A stretch of 64,000 nucleotides of DNA. Source: Debaryomyces hansenii CBS767 (taxonomy: Eukaryota > Ascomycota > Pichiomycetes > Serinales > Debaryomycetaceae). The notes beneath the pieces were generated by a model. That model did not search any database. It had not been told where the DNA came from and was given only the letters and a program-made list of their open reading frames with translations. Shown in pieces: positions 48,150-58,563 of this stretch. Every line of letters starts with the position of its first letter. Within the stretch, counting starts at the first letter, position 1. The stretch spans positions 310,001 through 374,000 of the forward strand of contig NC_006046.2 in assembly GCF_000006445.2 (NCBI RefSeq), written 5' to 3'. The translations under genes were made by a program, and so were the position numbers.

Positions 48150-49760
48150 CTATTTTATATCTAAACATACGTCTGGGAATTCTTCCTCATCGTCATTTCC
48201 TCTACCACCAGCGAAGTTATCTCTACAAGCCCAGCCCTTTACAGGGAACCACCAATAGATCAAAGTCCACAAAAGATAAATAACAATGACAACCGAAACG
48301 TAATTCATAGTGCCTGCCGTGACCGGCATGAACGAAGGAAATGAAAAAAATACTAACGCAAAAAGAGTCCAAAAACAGGTCACAATATTAGCAAATAATC
48401 CAAGAGGACCCAACCAGAAAGGACCATGCTTGATATTGTTACGTCCTCGAAATAATAAGCATAAAGTTGGGACTATATAACTCAATAATAAGAATATAAT
48501 ACACCCCACGACCATCGAGTTAAATGCTGCATCGGAAACCAAATATAAACATCCTAAGATTGCAACCCAGAAAGATGAAAACAAATGGGCATTTAATGGA
48601 ATACCTGCCTTCGGGTCGACGATCGATAAATACTTTGAAAATGGTAAACCATTATCTCTACTAAAAGACCAACATAATCTTGCTTGCCATGTGTGGGATG
48701 AAATAGTACATCCGCATGCAGTCAATAAAATCAAAGTACCCAAACAAATAGCGCCTGCTCTATTGCCCAAAGCTTGGTAGTAAATGTCATAAATTGGTAC
48801 ACCAGTGCTCGAATTTAAAATCTCGTCTAAATTATGAATTGAAAAAAACATGGCAATAGAATAACAGAAGGCAGTACAAAACCCAATGGTGACAGTACCC
48901 ATAATTGCAATTGGAATATCTCTTGCTGGGTTGAACACTTCCTCGGCCAAATGAGTTGCAGAATCCAAACAACTAAACGACCAGTTAGGATTGATCAAAC
49001 CGACTATAAATGCAATACCTGAACTAGACCAACCAGTATTGTTTTCAAATTCAGTGAAGACAAAGCTTGCTGGTTGATAATTGCCTCTCGAACAGACCAA
49101 GACTGTCACTGTAATTACGACAAATGAAAATAAGGATGTGTATAATGCCCCATTAGCAATATATGGCAAGTATCTACCGTGGCAATTGAAAAGAATCAAA
49201 AATAAGTTCACAAGCTGATAAATAACAAATAATTGCCACTTCTTAATGACGTGGTCTGGGTGCATCATCACCCAGAAGGCCATGATTTCATTAGCAATAC
49301 TCAATGCCATCGATGCACTTGTAAATAACGATCCAGCCCAAGCAAATGAGCCACACAAGTATGCTAAAATACTAGAGTACTTCTTTGGCGACAAAACCCT
49401 TGTCCATACGTACTGTCCCCCAGCAGATGGAATTGCAGAAGACATTTCAGATAACGTTATACCAATACAATATGAGATAAATGCAATAATAATAATTCCG
49501 TACACAATTAACATAGGACCTCCAGATTGTATACCTGTGACCAAAGATGCAGAAATACCAAACCACGAGTTAGTCAACCCAAATCCTATACCCAAGATTG
49601 ACCAAACTGAGAAAGTTCTCTTCAATTCACCCTGATTGAGAGATCTAGTCGAGGAAGAATCGACATTTTCCCATTTCTGGTTTGTAAGAGTACTTCCTGC
49701 CAAGCCTAAATCCTTCTGATCTACACTCTCTATAGACGTAACCTTTTCAGTGGTATCCAT
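48150..49760 (-). CDS. HNM1: Choline/ethanolamine permease Hnm1
   Basis: A 536-residue APC-superfamily permease with twelve predicted membrane spans. It agrees with yeast Hnm1 in long blocks: FSVWSILGIGFGLTNSWFGIS, SGGPMLIVYGIIII, GLINPNWSFSCLDSATHLAEE, IPIAIMGTVTIGF, HTWQARLCWSFSRDNGLPFS and HGPFWLG. Hnm1 takes up choline and ethanolamine for phosphatidylcholine synthesis, and is repressed by inositol and choline in S. cerevisiae. It shares a 1280-bp divergent promoter with PAH1. Related GABA permease Uga4 matches less well. A CTG-clade genome may have several HNM paralogues. Confidence 0.93.
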   Translation of the reverse strand: MDTTEKVTSIESVDQKDLGLAGSTLTNQKWENVDSSSTRSLNQGELKRTFSVWSILGIGFGLTNSWFGISASLVTGIQSGGPMLIVYGIIIIAFISYCIGITLSEMSSAIPSAGGQYVWTRVLSPKKYSSILAYLCGSFAWAGSLFTSASMALSIANEIMAFWVMMHPDHVIKKWQLFVIYQLVNLFLILFNCHGRYLPYIANGALYTSLFSFVVITVTVLVCSRGNYQPASFVFTEFENNTGWSSSGIAFIVGLINPNWSFSCLDSATHLAEEVFNPARDIPIAIMGTVTIGFCTAFCYSIAMFFSIHNLDEILNSSTGVPIYDIYYQALGNRAGAICLGTLILLTACGCTISSHTWQARLCWSFSRDNGLPFSKYLSIVDPKAGIPLNAHLFSSFWVAILGCLYLVSDAAFNSMVVGCIIFLLLSYIVPTLCLLFRGRNNIKHGPFWLGPLGLFANIVTCFWTLFALVFFSFPSFMPVTAGTMNYVSVVIVIYLLWTLIYWWFPVKGWACRDNFAGGRGNDDEEEFPDVCLDIK

Positions 49761-50350
49761 GGTGCTGATATGTTGAAGAATTAGTGAAGGAAATTTTTCA
49801 ATCGTATCTCTTTATGGGATTCGCTAATTAGCTTTTTTTTACGGATTATTTTTTTTTTTTCACGGATTATTTTTTACGTTTGCGGTATTTGCACGATCAA
49901 AAAAATTTCTTTGCAATCGCCTATGGGGTGCATAACTGGGTCAAGCAGTTCAAGCCTTAGGCAATTTAGTCCTAGATATACTCAGAAGCCTCAGTAGCTG
50001 AAGCCGTCTATTCTTTGACCTTTTTTTCCGTCAAAAACCTTTTTAATTGGGTAGCTACATGTCTTCTGCTAGTGAAAACTATCAAATACCTTCTCACGCG
50101 ATAAGAAACTTTATTTATTGGTTTGCCCCGGACAAGCCCGGATGCAATTTGGAAGGATAATAGTAATAATTTGTAGAGTTATGGATAGCCTGTCCGTCAG
50201 CTAATGTCCTAGGAAGATGAAATGTTACACTATGCTCTTGTATAATTATGGTATTCGAGATACATGGAATGCGGGGCATCATGTGAGAGCCGAATGCCAG
50301 ATAGATTTGGGTTATTTGGGCTATTGAATACGATATATGCCATGCTGTTA

Positions 50351-50360
50351 TCTTCACATG
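50351..50360 (+). promoter_or_regulatory. ICRE/UAS-INO-type site TCTTCACATG
   Basis: TCTTCACATG fits every position of the S. cerevisiae ICRE consensus WYTTCAYRTG (Ino2/Ino4). It lies 590 bp from the HNM1 start and 680 bp from the PAH1 start. Both genes belong to the inositol/choline pathway, which supports function; the Ino2/Ino4 circuit may be rewired in this clade. Confidence 0.5.
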
Positions 50361-50943
50361 ATTCTGCTATTAGGTTTATTATATAATCTGAAAAACGGTG
50401 ATCAAATGGATCGATGATGGTTTTATATGGCGAAGATGGCATTTGTGAGACACTGGAAAAAATGGCTGCGATCTTTTATCTTTAGTCAAAACCTGAACAT
50501 CTTTCAGAGCATATTTTCTGGCAGCTGTGGGTCGTGTTAAAATGGGACGCAACTTCTAGAATTGGTAATTCTTAACAATTAGTTGTAGTATGGACCCTTG
50601 ACTTGTGTGCCGGCTTCGTTGCAATTGGTAGATAATGTCTACATCCTCCCATATTTCGTTTTAAATGTTTCGAATCAAGTATGTGATGTATATCCCCTTA
50701 ACTTCTGTGTATATCTACAACTCTTCTTTCCAAGTATAAGCGTCAACACACATTGCCATCATCGTCCCATATTTTATGTATTTACATATCTCACGCTATA
50801 TCAATTGTAATAACTCTCTGAAAAGCCAGAATTATGTAATACATTAGCCTGTTGACATCCGACTTGTCAAATATAGCGACCTGTGACTACCTATGACGGT
50901 ATGTAGATTCTTGTCCAAGTCCTACGGAATAATCCGTCGTGCG

Positions 50944-50949
50944 CATGTG
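50944..50949 (+). promoter_or_regulatory. CATGTG E-box close to PAH1
   Basis: CATGTGATC, with the ICRE core CATGTG, lies 92 bp before the PAH1 ATG. It is a partial match to CATGTGAAAT. Confidence 0.35.
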
Positions 50950-51040
50950 ATCAAATATTTGATGTGAATTGATTTCCCCTACCCTTTTTCCAACGAATTT
51001 ACTTCGATTATATTTGGTACAGAGGCAACTAGGATTAGAA

Positions 51041-53575
51041 ATGCAATACGTTGGTAAAGTCGGAGGTTACGTTTATAACCAATGGAATGCACTCAATCCG
51101 GCAACTTTGCTGGGTGCCATTGATATTATAGTGGTAGAACAGCCGGACGGTTCCTTACACTGCTCACCATGGCATATTAGATTTGGGAAGTTCCAGATCA
51201 TCAGGCCACTGCAAAAAAAGATTGATTTGTATGTCAATGATATCAAAACTGATTTACCAATGAAGCTAGGTGACGGTGGGGAAGCATGCTTCGTGTTCGA
51301 GACAGCAGATCACAATATGGTCTCTAAATCAGTATTGACGTCTCCTGTAATTTCGCCTTCGAGCTCAGCTGAAGGTTCGCCACTAGGTTCTCCAAAGGAG
51401 GGTTCGCCAAGCTCCTCTACCTTTGACTTGAATCATGGCGAACCGGAAGCTTTGGACTTGAATGAACATAGTAACGAGCCAAACGATGATGATATCGAAA
51501 ATAAGATAAAGCTTACGGATTCAAATTCTCCTGTTACGATATCACCATCCAAGAGTCCTACCCCAAATTCCAGTTTGCATCTGAAAATCACTTTTGAAAA
51601 AGCTAGAAAAATTACTCAGCAATTAAATATTCCTTCCAAAATTGACATCAATGGGGATATGGTGTTGGATATGGACGGTTATAAACCCAACTCACAAAAA
51701 AATATAGATGTCTCCGATGAATATTTCAAAAAGATTTTTCTCCAGGAATTAATGGACTTAACTAATAGTAATAAAGACGGAAAAAATTCTGATCAGGAAT
51801 ATAATTTCTTAGATCAAATTGTTAGCAAAGATGGAGATGGCAATATTAGAATTTTGAATAATAATGCAACTGAAGATGAAATTAACCTTGCGGATGATCT
51901 CACGAATCATGAAGGCTTAGTACGAGTTTCCAGTAATGAGGAAAGTCCTTTAGATACTACTACCAATGAAGAAAATAGACAACATGGTGATAAGACATAT
52001 TTCAAGACTTTGAGATTAACTTCAGAGCAATTACAAAAGATGAATTTACACTACGGGGAGAATAAAATAAAGTTTAAATTGAACCAGGCAAATTCACAAA
52101 TCGAATCTAACTTATACTTATGGAAATCTACCACCCCGATAGTTATATCGGATATAGATGGTACCATTACCAAATCTGATGCATTAGGCCATGTTTTAAA
52201 CTTGATTGGCAGAGATTGGACCCATCCAGGTGTAGCTAATTTATTTCAAGATATCAAATCTAATGGCTACAATATCATCTACTTAACTGCAAGATCAGTG
52301 GGCCAGGCTGACTCCACTAGACAATATTTAAAGGGTATAGTTCAAGATGGGAATATAAAGCTTCCGCACGGACCAGTTATTTTAAGTCCTGATCGGACTA
52401 TGGCTGCATTAAAAAGAGAAGTTATCTTGAAGAAACCTGAGGTGTTCAAAATGTCATGTTTAAACGACATCAAGAGTTTATATTTCAGCGCTAACGATTT
52501 ATCCCATGATGACGATGTTACACCCTTCTATGCGGGATTTGGGAATAAAATCACCGATGCCATAAGTTATAGGTCAGTCAAAATCCCATCACATAGAATT
52601 TTTACAATTAATCCCAATGGAGAAGTTCATATGGAATTATTGGAATTAGCAGGTTATAAGTCATCCTATATGTATATTGGGGAGTTGGTTGACCATTTCT
52701 TCCCACCAATCAAAGCAGTGAATACTTTGAATGCATACTGGAATGCCAATCAATTCAATCAATACATCAACAACACAAAAGAGTCTTCGCCTCCTGGATC
52801 TCCAGGGGCTAGAAGCATTGACAATTTCGAGGGAGATTCGATGTTGGCCATCAAAACTGACGAAAAATACAACGATGTGAACTACTGGAGGGAACCATTG
52901 GCTAATTTAAGTGATTTGAGCGACCTGGACGTCGAGGGCGATGACGATCTCGTCAATGAATCAAAATCAAAATCACCTAAATCACCAACGTTACTCTCCA
53001 TACGTGGAGCAGATAATGATACGGCTACGCCTACCGAAGTTGAAAGACCAACCTCCGCTTCATCCTTCACGTCTCCATTGAAGAACTTCATGTTTAACCA
53101 CCACGAAAACTCGTCAACCCCTACTACTCTGTCGTCGAATCTGGCGCGTAATCCTGATGACACGGCAATCACAAACGATAGTGACTATACCAACGACTAC
53201 GACGATGATGACGATGACGATGACTATACCGATGATGGCTACGATGATGAAGACGACTACGAAGATGACTATGATGACGATGAAGAAGGTCCTAACGATG
53301 GTGCCGAAGATGTGGACGGTCTAGAGGATGAAGAGCTTGATGATGAGGACTTAGATCATGACCTCAGACATGGATTCGAGCATGCTAATGATTCTCCTTC
53401 GCCTGTCAGTCCAAAATTATCTCCTGTTCCACCTATCCTCGATCCTTTGACGAAATCGAAGTCTAATAATGGATCACATAATGTATCAAATAATGACGCT
53501 AAGAATGATGGTAATGAAGAGTCTAATAGCCAATTCGTTAAAGCTAGTGATTTAATGAATAAGTTATCTTTGTAA
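51041..53575 (+). CDS. PAH1: Phosphatidate phosphatase Pah1 (lipin)
   Basis: An 844-residue lipin. I start at the ATG at 51041 (MQYVGKVGGYV, the family start); the longer frame needs TTG at 50969. The N-LIP domain covers residues 1-110 (NPATLxGAIDIIVVEQPDG, SPWHIRFGKFQI). The HAD catalytic domain begins near residue 360 with IDIDGTI-type DIDGT (Asp371, Asp373) and continues NLIGRDWTHPGVANLF and YLTARSVGQADSTRQYL. A run of Asp/Glu lies near residues 715-760. Pah1 makes diacylglycerol for lipid storage and controls nuclear membrane growth. CTG codons at 51110 and 51209 fall at yeast Ser positions. The W-rich tail of yeast Pah1 was not identified. Confidence 0.97.
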   Translation: MQYVGKVGGYVYNQWNALNPATLLGAIDIIVVEQPDGSLHCSPWHIRFGKFQIIRPLQKKIDLYVNDIKTDLPMKLGDGGEACFVFETADHNMVSKSVLTSPVISPSSSAEGSPLGSPKEGSPSSSTFDLNHGEPEALDLNEHSNEPNDDDIENKIKLTDSNSPVTISPSKSPTPNSSLHLKITFEKARKITQQLNIPSKIDINGDMVLDMDGYKPNSQKNIDVSDEYFKKIFLQELMDLTNSNKDGKNSDQEYNFLDQIVSKDGDGNIRILNNNATEDEINLADDLTNHEGLVRVSSNEESPLDTTTNEENRQHGDKTYFKTLRLTSEQLQKMNLHYGENKIKFKLNQANSQIESNLYLWKSTTPIVISDIDGTITKSDALGHVLNLIGRDWTHPGVANLFQDIKSNGYNIIYLTARSVGQADSTRQYLKGIVQDGNIKLPHGPVILSPDRTMAALKREVILKKPEVFKMSCLNDIKSLYFSANDLSHDDDVTPFYAGFGNKITDAISYRSVKIPSHRIFTINPNGEVHMELLELAGYKSSYMYIGELVDHFFPPIKAVNTLNAYWNANQFNQYINNTKESSPPGSPGARSIDNFEGDSMLAIKTDEKYNDVNYWREPLANLSDLSDLDVEGDDDLVNESKSKSPKSPTLLSIRGADNDTATPTEVERPTSASSFTSPLKNFMFNHHENSSTPTTLSSNLARNPDDTAITNDSDYTNDYDDDDDDDDYTDDGYDDEDDYEDDYDDDEEGPNDGAEDVDGLEDEELDDEDLDHDLRHGFEHANDSPSPVSPKLSPVPPILDPLTKSKSNNGSHNVSNNDAKNDGNEESNSQFVKASDLMNKLSL

Positions 53576-53758
53576 ATACGATTTTCTACTATGTCAAAAA
53601 TTAGACGCGCTAAACCTAGCCTCGCCTCCACGTGTAGACTTAACTAACGATCGATTAATGCATAGGCATTTATACAATAAAATTGACGGGAAGACTTCAG
53701 TGTTCAATATATAGTATTTTAAAAGTAAAGAATATAGAAAGACGTTATCTTGGGCAAA

Positions 53759-55873
53759 ATGTTTAAGAATGTTAGCATGAAAAAGATCATTATCGGCATG
53801 CTCAGCATTGGGGCATTGAGCGTTATCATTTCTTTGCACCTATTGCAATATGACGGACACGATTTGATGGCAATTGTCAAGCCTAAATATAAACCTTCAA
53901 CAGAGGATATATATGATTCATATGATAATGAAGAACAAGTAGAAAAGCCTAAGGATCCTGAAAGACCCAAAGCCATGAGGGTATCTGAGATTCCTAGTAG
54001 AGAGCGGATGATTATATTCCCTAAACGATTTGAGGCTGCAGATTTGCAGGAATACTACAATAAACATTTTCAATATTTGGAACAGATCAAAGGCAAGAAA
54101 CATATATTTCAGTATCTGTATGATGGTTCAATCGAGGGTGAAGCTAACAAATCCGAAGAATTGAGTACCCAGGTTGCAGAGGAAACTGAATTCCATAAGC
54201 ATGCATTCAAAGTTTTCAACCCATACCCCAACATCAAAGGAGACGAAAAAAAGTGTTCAGTCATCGAAAATTCACTCAATTTAGAAGTTAGCGAGTCGAA
54301 AACAATGCAGGTATCGTTAGAGAAGGTGGTTGGCAATTTTGTTACGCAGAAGAACGAGTACTACCAAGAGTTATCACCATTTTTCCAAAAGGCCATAGAA
54401 ACGCAGCTTGAAGAGCATACTATAGAGAAGTTTTGGTACAGGTTGGCCGGATCTTCCGTGTGGTTGGAACAATATGGAGTGCATTTTATGGTTTCAAGAG
54501 TGTTGTATAGTCCCAGGGGGATTCGAAATCAACCAATTCTTAGTTTGAGTTACGTACAAATCTTCAATGAGAAATGGGAGGAATTGGAAGATGTTGAATT
54601 GATTGTTCCTACAAATAATCCTGATATAGGTAATCAATTAGCAGCCGAAAAGCAATTATGGGCAAGCATCAGATATCCTGACTTTTTGCCAATCCCTATA
54701 TTTCATAATGTTAACAAGCAAGATAATAGATTCTATGGCCCTGAAGATCCTAGAACTATTCTTGTTAAAAATCCGAAAGGTTTTGAGGAACCTCTAGTAG
54801 TTTTTAACGAGTTCCATAGAAAAAGCATTAAAAGAACATGGGATGAAGAACGAAGCCAGCTTACTTTAAATATCAAGCATTATAGATCTATGTTTATGGG
54901 ATGGCCATGGCAATTCCAAAGAGGAAAGGTGAATATTGACGGAATACCAAGTAGAAATTTTGATGATCACCTATATACTAGAGTTGTTGAGTTGAAAAGA
55001 CATAATATTCCAAGAAAAAAGGTTCAAAAGAATTGGAGTCCGTTTATTAGCTCTCACGACCATCAAATCTACCAACATGATAAGTATATTTACTTCGTTT
55101 ATATGTGGTCAAATTTGGAGATCTTGAAATGTGATTTATCTGATATTTCAGGTATGACTTCACGGTGTGAATTCGATTATAGACTAAACAATAATTTGCC
55201 TGATAACGAACCAGTTGGACAGTTGAGAGGAGGCACCCAATTAATTAACGTCAACGAATTGGTCAATAACGAAAGACACAAATTTCCCCAGCTCAATTCA
55301 ATTCTAAGCAATATTCCCAAGACTAGAGATATATGGATCGGGTTTGCCAGGGCCCATTTAAAGAACTGTGGGTGTGGACAAGACATATATAGACCTAACA
55401 TGGTCATAATTACAAAAGATGACAACAAGTACAAGATCAGCCACATCACTTCTTTTGTATCAATGGACATACCCGTGATTGGATGGGACTTAAACAAGCC
55501 TGAAGATGCCTGTATTGGCGGCCAGCCCAACGTGCTCATACCCAACGGAATCTCTTCGTGGTCGTTCAAAAAAAACGACAAGGACAAAGACCTTGGTGCC
55601 GTGGATTATTTAACTTTGTCGTTCTCTCTTGCTGACTATACCGTGGGCATTATCCATTTAAGAGGCTTGCTAAACGATATATTCAACCTCGACAAAAAGG
55701 CAGCACACTCAAACCACAAACTCTTTGAATCGCTGCGCATTGATTCAGTTGGATACAATAATGACAATGTAAACTGTGCCTTACAACTGTCCATTCAATT
55801 TTGTAAGGAGTACGGTGAAGCGGAACTGAAAAAGGCTAAGAGTATTGCAAACTCTGAAGCAGCACCAAACTGA
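53759..55873 (+). CDS. Beta-mannosyltransferase (BMT family), copy 1
   Basis: A 704-residue type II membrane protein: a short basic N-terminus, one membrane anchor (IIIGMLSIGALSVIISLHLL, about residues 8-27) and a large lumenal domain. It matches the fungal BMT/WRY family known from C. albicans Bmt1-9 and Pichia, with FWYRLAGSSVWLEQYGVHFM, SRVLYSPRG, YGPEDPRTI, FMGWPWQFQRG, WIGFARAHLKNCGCG and IPNGISSW. These enzymes add beta-1,2-mannose to cell-wall phosphopeptidomannan or phospholipomannan in the Golgi. The ATG at 53759 is used; the earlier frame start is TTG. A second copy follows in the same direction. Confidence 0.92.
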   Translation: MFKNVSMKKIIIGMLSIGALSVIISLHLLQYDGHDLMAIVKPKYKPSTEDIYDSYDNEEQVEKPKDPERPKAMRVSEIPSRERMIIFPKRFEAADLQEYYNKHFQYLEQIKGKKHIFQYLYDGSIEGEANKSEELSTQVAEETEFHKHAFKVFNPYPNIKGDEKKCSVIENSLNLEVSESKTMQVSLEKVVGNFVTQKNEYYQELSPFFQKAIETQLEEHTIEKFWYRLAGSSVWLEQYGVHFMVSRVLYSPRGIRNQPILSLSYVQIFNEKWEELEDVELIVPTNNPDIGNQLAAEKQLWASIRYPDFLPIPIFHNVNKQDNRFYGPEDPRTILVKNPKGFEEPLVVFNEFHRKSIKRTWDEERSQLTLNIKHYRSMFMGWPWQFQRGKVNIDGIPSRNFDDHLYTRVVELKRHNIPRKKVQKNWSPFISSHDHQIYQHDKYIYFVYMWSNLEILKCDLSDISGMTSRCEFDYRLNNNLPDNEPVGQLRGGTQLINVNELVNNERHKFPQLNSILSNIPKTRDIWIGFARAHLKNCGCGQDIYRPNMVIITKDDNKYKISHITSFVSMDIPVIGWDLNKPEDACIGGQPNVLIPNGISSWSFKKNDKDKDLGAVDYLTLSFSLADYTVGIIHLRGLLNDIFNLDKKAAHSNHKLFESLRIDSVGYNNDNVNCALQLSIQFCKEYGEAELKKAKSIANSEAAPN

Positions 55874-56199
55874 TTACACATTCTACCTTATAAAACATTT
55901 TCTCCTCTAAATGTTTATATTTATCTCGTATAGAATAATTTGTATTGTCTGTTTAGGAATCTACATTCGAGTCGTCATTGTGTTCGAATTCCAATTTGCA
56001 ATAATTTGCAATTACTTTGTATGGAACATTTTTGGGCAGAATTAAATCCGCGACTGAGGGCTGTGCTCCTCAAAAGAAAAAATTGGTTTAAGTATCGTAT
56101 GGCAGTTTACCCATTTGGTGATTCAGACATCAAGGGTATTATTTTCTTATTTCAGCAGATAAAGCTAAAGAAGGTGTATTGGCTCAAGACAAGTAATTC
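55874..56199. other. Spacer between the two BMT genes
   Basis: A 326-bp spacer with the promoter of the second BMT gene. An 87-codon frame (55940-56203) overlaps the start of the next gene and shows no domain; I treat it as chance. Confidence 0.5.
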
Positions 56200-58563
56200 A
56201 TGATGCCCCTTAGAAGGTATACTAAGTCGTTTATCTTAGTGATTGCAATTGTATTCAGTGTCGTATTGTTATATCAGATTGGTGAATATAATCAGAATGA
56301 TTTGATGGGCTCGTTCAAATACGCATATAATCAAGGATCAACCGACATAAAGAAGGATTTAACGAATCAGGTTATATTTCCCAGAGATTTTCCCCTTCAA
56401 AAAGAAGAATTAAAGGTGTACGTGAAACAGAACTTCAACTTAACGGACTTCGACAATAGTAAGTTGTTTAAAAATGAAGTCAGTAAGCCTGATATTCCAT
56501 CGTCAAAGTTCACCAAGCACAATTTGACGGTTTTCAATAGTGATACTAATATTAAACTTAATTTGAAGAAATGTGAGGCCAAATTACAGTCGACTTCGGT
56601 TATTGAGATAGACAAGGCTAAAAATATCGGTGTATCATTACCGGAAATCTTGACAAACTTCCTTAAGGAGTGTGAAACGAATCCATATTATAAGGAGTTA
56701 TCGCCGTTTTTCATTGATGAACTCAAGTTGCAGTTGAAGTTCAATGTGGTAGAGAAATATTGGTACAGACTAGCGGGATCTTCCGTGTGGTTGGAACAAT
56801 ATGGTGTTCATTTCATGATTTCAAGAATACTCTACAGTCCTAAGGGTGCCAGGAACCAGCCTATTATATCATTGACATACGCGCAAATTTTCTCAAAGGA
56901 TTGGAAGGAGCTTACCAATACAAAGTTGATTGTGCCTACGAACTATATTGAAGGAATGGAAGACACTGAAGTGATTGACGACCAGAGATTTGAAGCATTG
57001 AAGTTTCCATATTTCTTACCTATTCCTTTCTGGCATGATTACGATAATGTTGAACACAAATACTACGGACCCGAAGATCCAAGAATTTTACTCGTTAAGA
57101 ACACTAAAGGATATTTGGAACCTTTAATAATTTTCAATGCTTATCATCGTAAATTATCACGTTATGATGATGACGAGGACGATGGCTTAGTTTTAAAGCA
57201 AGACTTCTACAGGTCCATGTTTATGAGTTGGCCATGGCAGTTCCAAAAAGGTAAACCGAATACCGATGGTATGGGCAATAAGGAATTTGACGATAAGCTT
57301 TATAATAAGGCCATTGAATTAAAGATTAAGAACATACCAAGACAAAAGAAGCAGAAAAATTGGACCCCATTTATTAGTGATAACTTAAGAACTATACACG
57401 GTTATGATAAATTCGTTAATTTTGTTTACAGGTGGGCCAATTTTGAAGTTTTGAAATGTGATTTGATCGATGATTCGGGAAGTTGTTCGTTTACCTATAG
57501 ATTAAACCATAGAATATCCACGGAATCACAAGTTGGACCATTAAGAGGTGGTACTGAATTGAAAAATATAAACGATCTTATCAGAACTCAAACAGACTTA
57601 CCACTTGAAAAGCTATTACCACCACATAGAGAAATTTGGGTTGGCTTTGCGAGAGCTCATTTAGATAAGTGTGGATGTGGCAATAATATGTACAGACCAA
57701 ATATGGTGGTTCTTGTTAAGGATTCAATTTCAACCAAAAAAGATGTAAAGGACCCGAAATCACCTAAAGTGATCAAAGATTTTTATAAGATCAGTCATAT
57801 TAGTTCGTCGATATCCTTGGACATACCCATAATTGGCTGGGACTTAGAAAATCCAAGGGATGTTTGCATAGGGTCAAATATCTTAATTCCAAACGGTATT
57901 TCTTCATGGAATATTAAATCTATAAGAGAAAATGCTAAAACAGGTTTCTTTGAAACTGATGATTATATGACATTATCTTTGTCTATTTCAGATTTCACTG
58001 TCCATACAATAAATATAAAGGGATTATTGAACCAAATTTTAAACTTGAATGATAAATCCTTGTTCATGCCAATTGATAGTGACTCAGAAGATGAATCTTT
58101 TTCCACAAATATCAAAAACTTGAATATACCAGATGCAAGTATAGTTGATGACCCCCGTAGGAATAATTTGTTATGGCTTACAGGATATAATAATGATAAC
58201 GTACTTTGTGCGTTGGATAGTTCAGCCAAATTTTGTTCTGCTTACGGTATTGCAAATGAAAAGAATTCCCAAGATGACAGTGAAGATTATGATTATGATC
58301 TTAATGATGATTTCATTGACCCTAACGTATCCAAATACGAACAGGAACTATATTTATACAAGCTTAATGAAGAATTAAAAAAAAGGCCGAGCAGAATAAA
58401 TTCGAGACCACCATCTAGACAGATGTCTCCAGATCGTAACTCTGATAGACAATCGAAAGCATATCCAGACGACAACGATGATGCTGATGAGGGAAATACG
58501 AACAAATTCAAACAAGGTATTTCAAACCCTAATGACCCTGAAAAGTCTTCTAATTCAGACTAA
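56200..58563 (+). CDS. Beta-mannosyltransferase (BMT family), copy 2
   Basis: A 787-residue paralogue of the preceding gene. A basic start (MMPLRRYTK; either Met is possible) is followed by a membrane anchor (SFILVIAIVFSVVLLYQI) and the same conserved blocks: YWYRLAGSSVWLEQYGVHFM, YGPEDPRILL, FMSWPWQFQKG, WVGFARAHLDKCGCG, IPIIGWD and ILIPNGISSW. It differs by an insert before DFYKISHIS and by a long acidic, Ser/Pro/Asn-rich tail (about residues 690-787) absent from copy 1. A 29-nt stretch is identical to copy 1. Acceptor specificity cannot be told. Confidence 0.92.
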   Translation: MMPLRRYTKSFILVIAIVFSVVLLYQIGEYNQNDLMGSFKYAYNQGSTDIKKDLTNQVIFPRDFPLQKEELKVYVKQNFNLTDFDNSKLFKNEVSKPDIPSSKFTKHNLTVFNSDTNIKLNLKKCEAKLQSTSVIEIDKAKNIGVSLPEILTNFLKECETNPYYKELSPFFIDELKLQLKFNVVEKYWYRLAGSSVWLEQYGVHFMISRILYSPKGARNQPIISLTYAQIFSKDWKELTNTKLIVPTNYIEGMEDTEVIDDQRFEALKFPYFLPIPFWHDYDNVEHKYYGPEDPRILLVKNTKGYLEPLIIFNAYHRKLSRYDDDEDDGLVLKQDFYRSMFMSWPWQFQKGKPNTDGMGNKEFDDKLYNKAIELKIKNIPRQKKQKNWTPFISDNLRTIHGYDKFVNFVYRWANFEVLKCDLIDDSGSCSFTYRLNHRISTESQVGPLRGGTELKNINDLIRTQTDLPLEKLLPPHREIWVGFARAHLDKCGCGNNMYRPNMVVLVKDSISTKKDVKDPKSPKVIKDFYKISHISSSISLDIPIIGWDLENPRDVCIGSNILIPNGISSWNIKSIRENAKTGFFETDDYMTLSLSISDFTVHTINIKGLLNQILNLNDKSLFMPIDSDSEDESFSTNIKNLNIPDASIVDDPRRNNLLWLTGYNNDNVLCALDSSAKFCSAYGIANEKNSQDDSEDYDYDLNDDFIDPNVSKYEQELYLYKLNEELKKRPSRINSRPPSRQMSPDRNSDRQSKAYPDDNDDADEGNTNKFKQGISNPNDPEKSSNSD

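Larger units (their letters stand above)
49761..51040. other. Divergent spacer HNM1/PAH1
   Basis: A 1280-bp spacer between two phospholipid genes. It holds a full ICRE-type site (50351-50360) and two CATGTG E-boxes (50280-50285, 50944-50949). T-rich runs lie close to HNM1 (about 49830-49880). Short ORFs here look random. Confidence 0.6.

Noticed and set aside
53195..53300. Asp/Glu run in PAH1 as a microsatellite element
   Set aside because: It is coding and in frame; acidic runs are common in lipins, so it is not listed separately.
55940..56203. 87-codon frame between the two BMT genes
   Set aside because: It overlaps the ATG of BMT copy 2, has no recognisable domain or promoter, and its composition looks like translated spacer.
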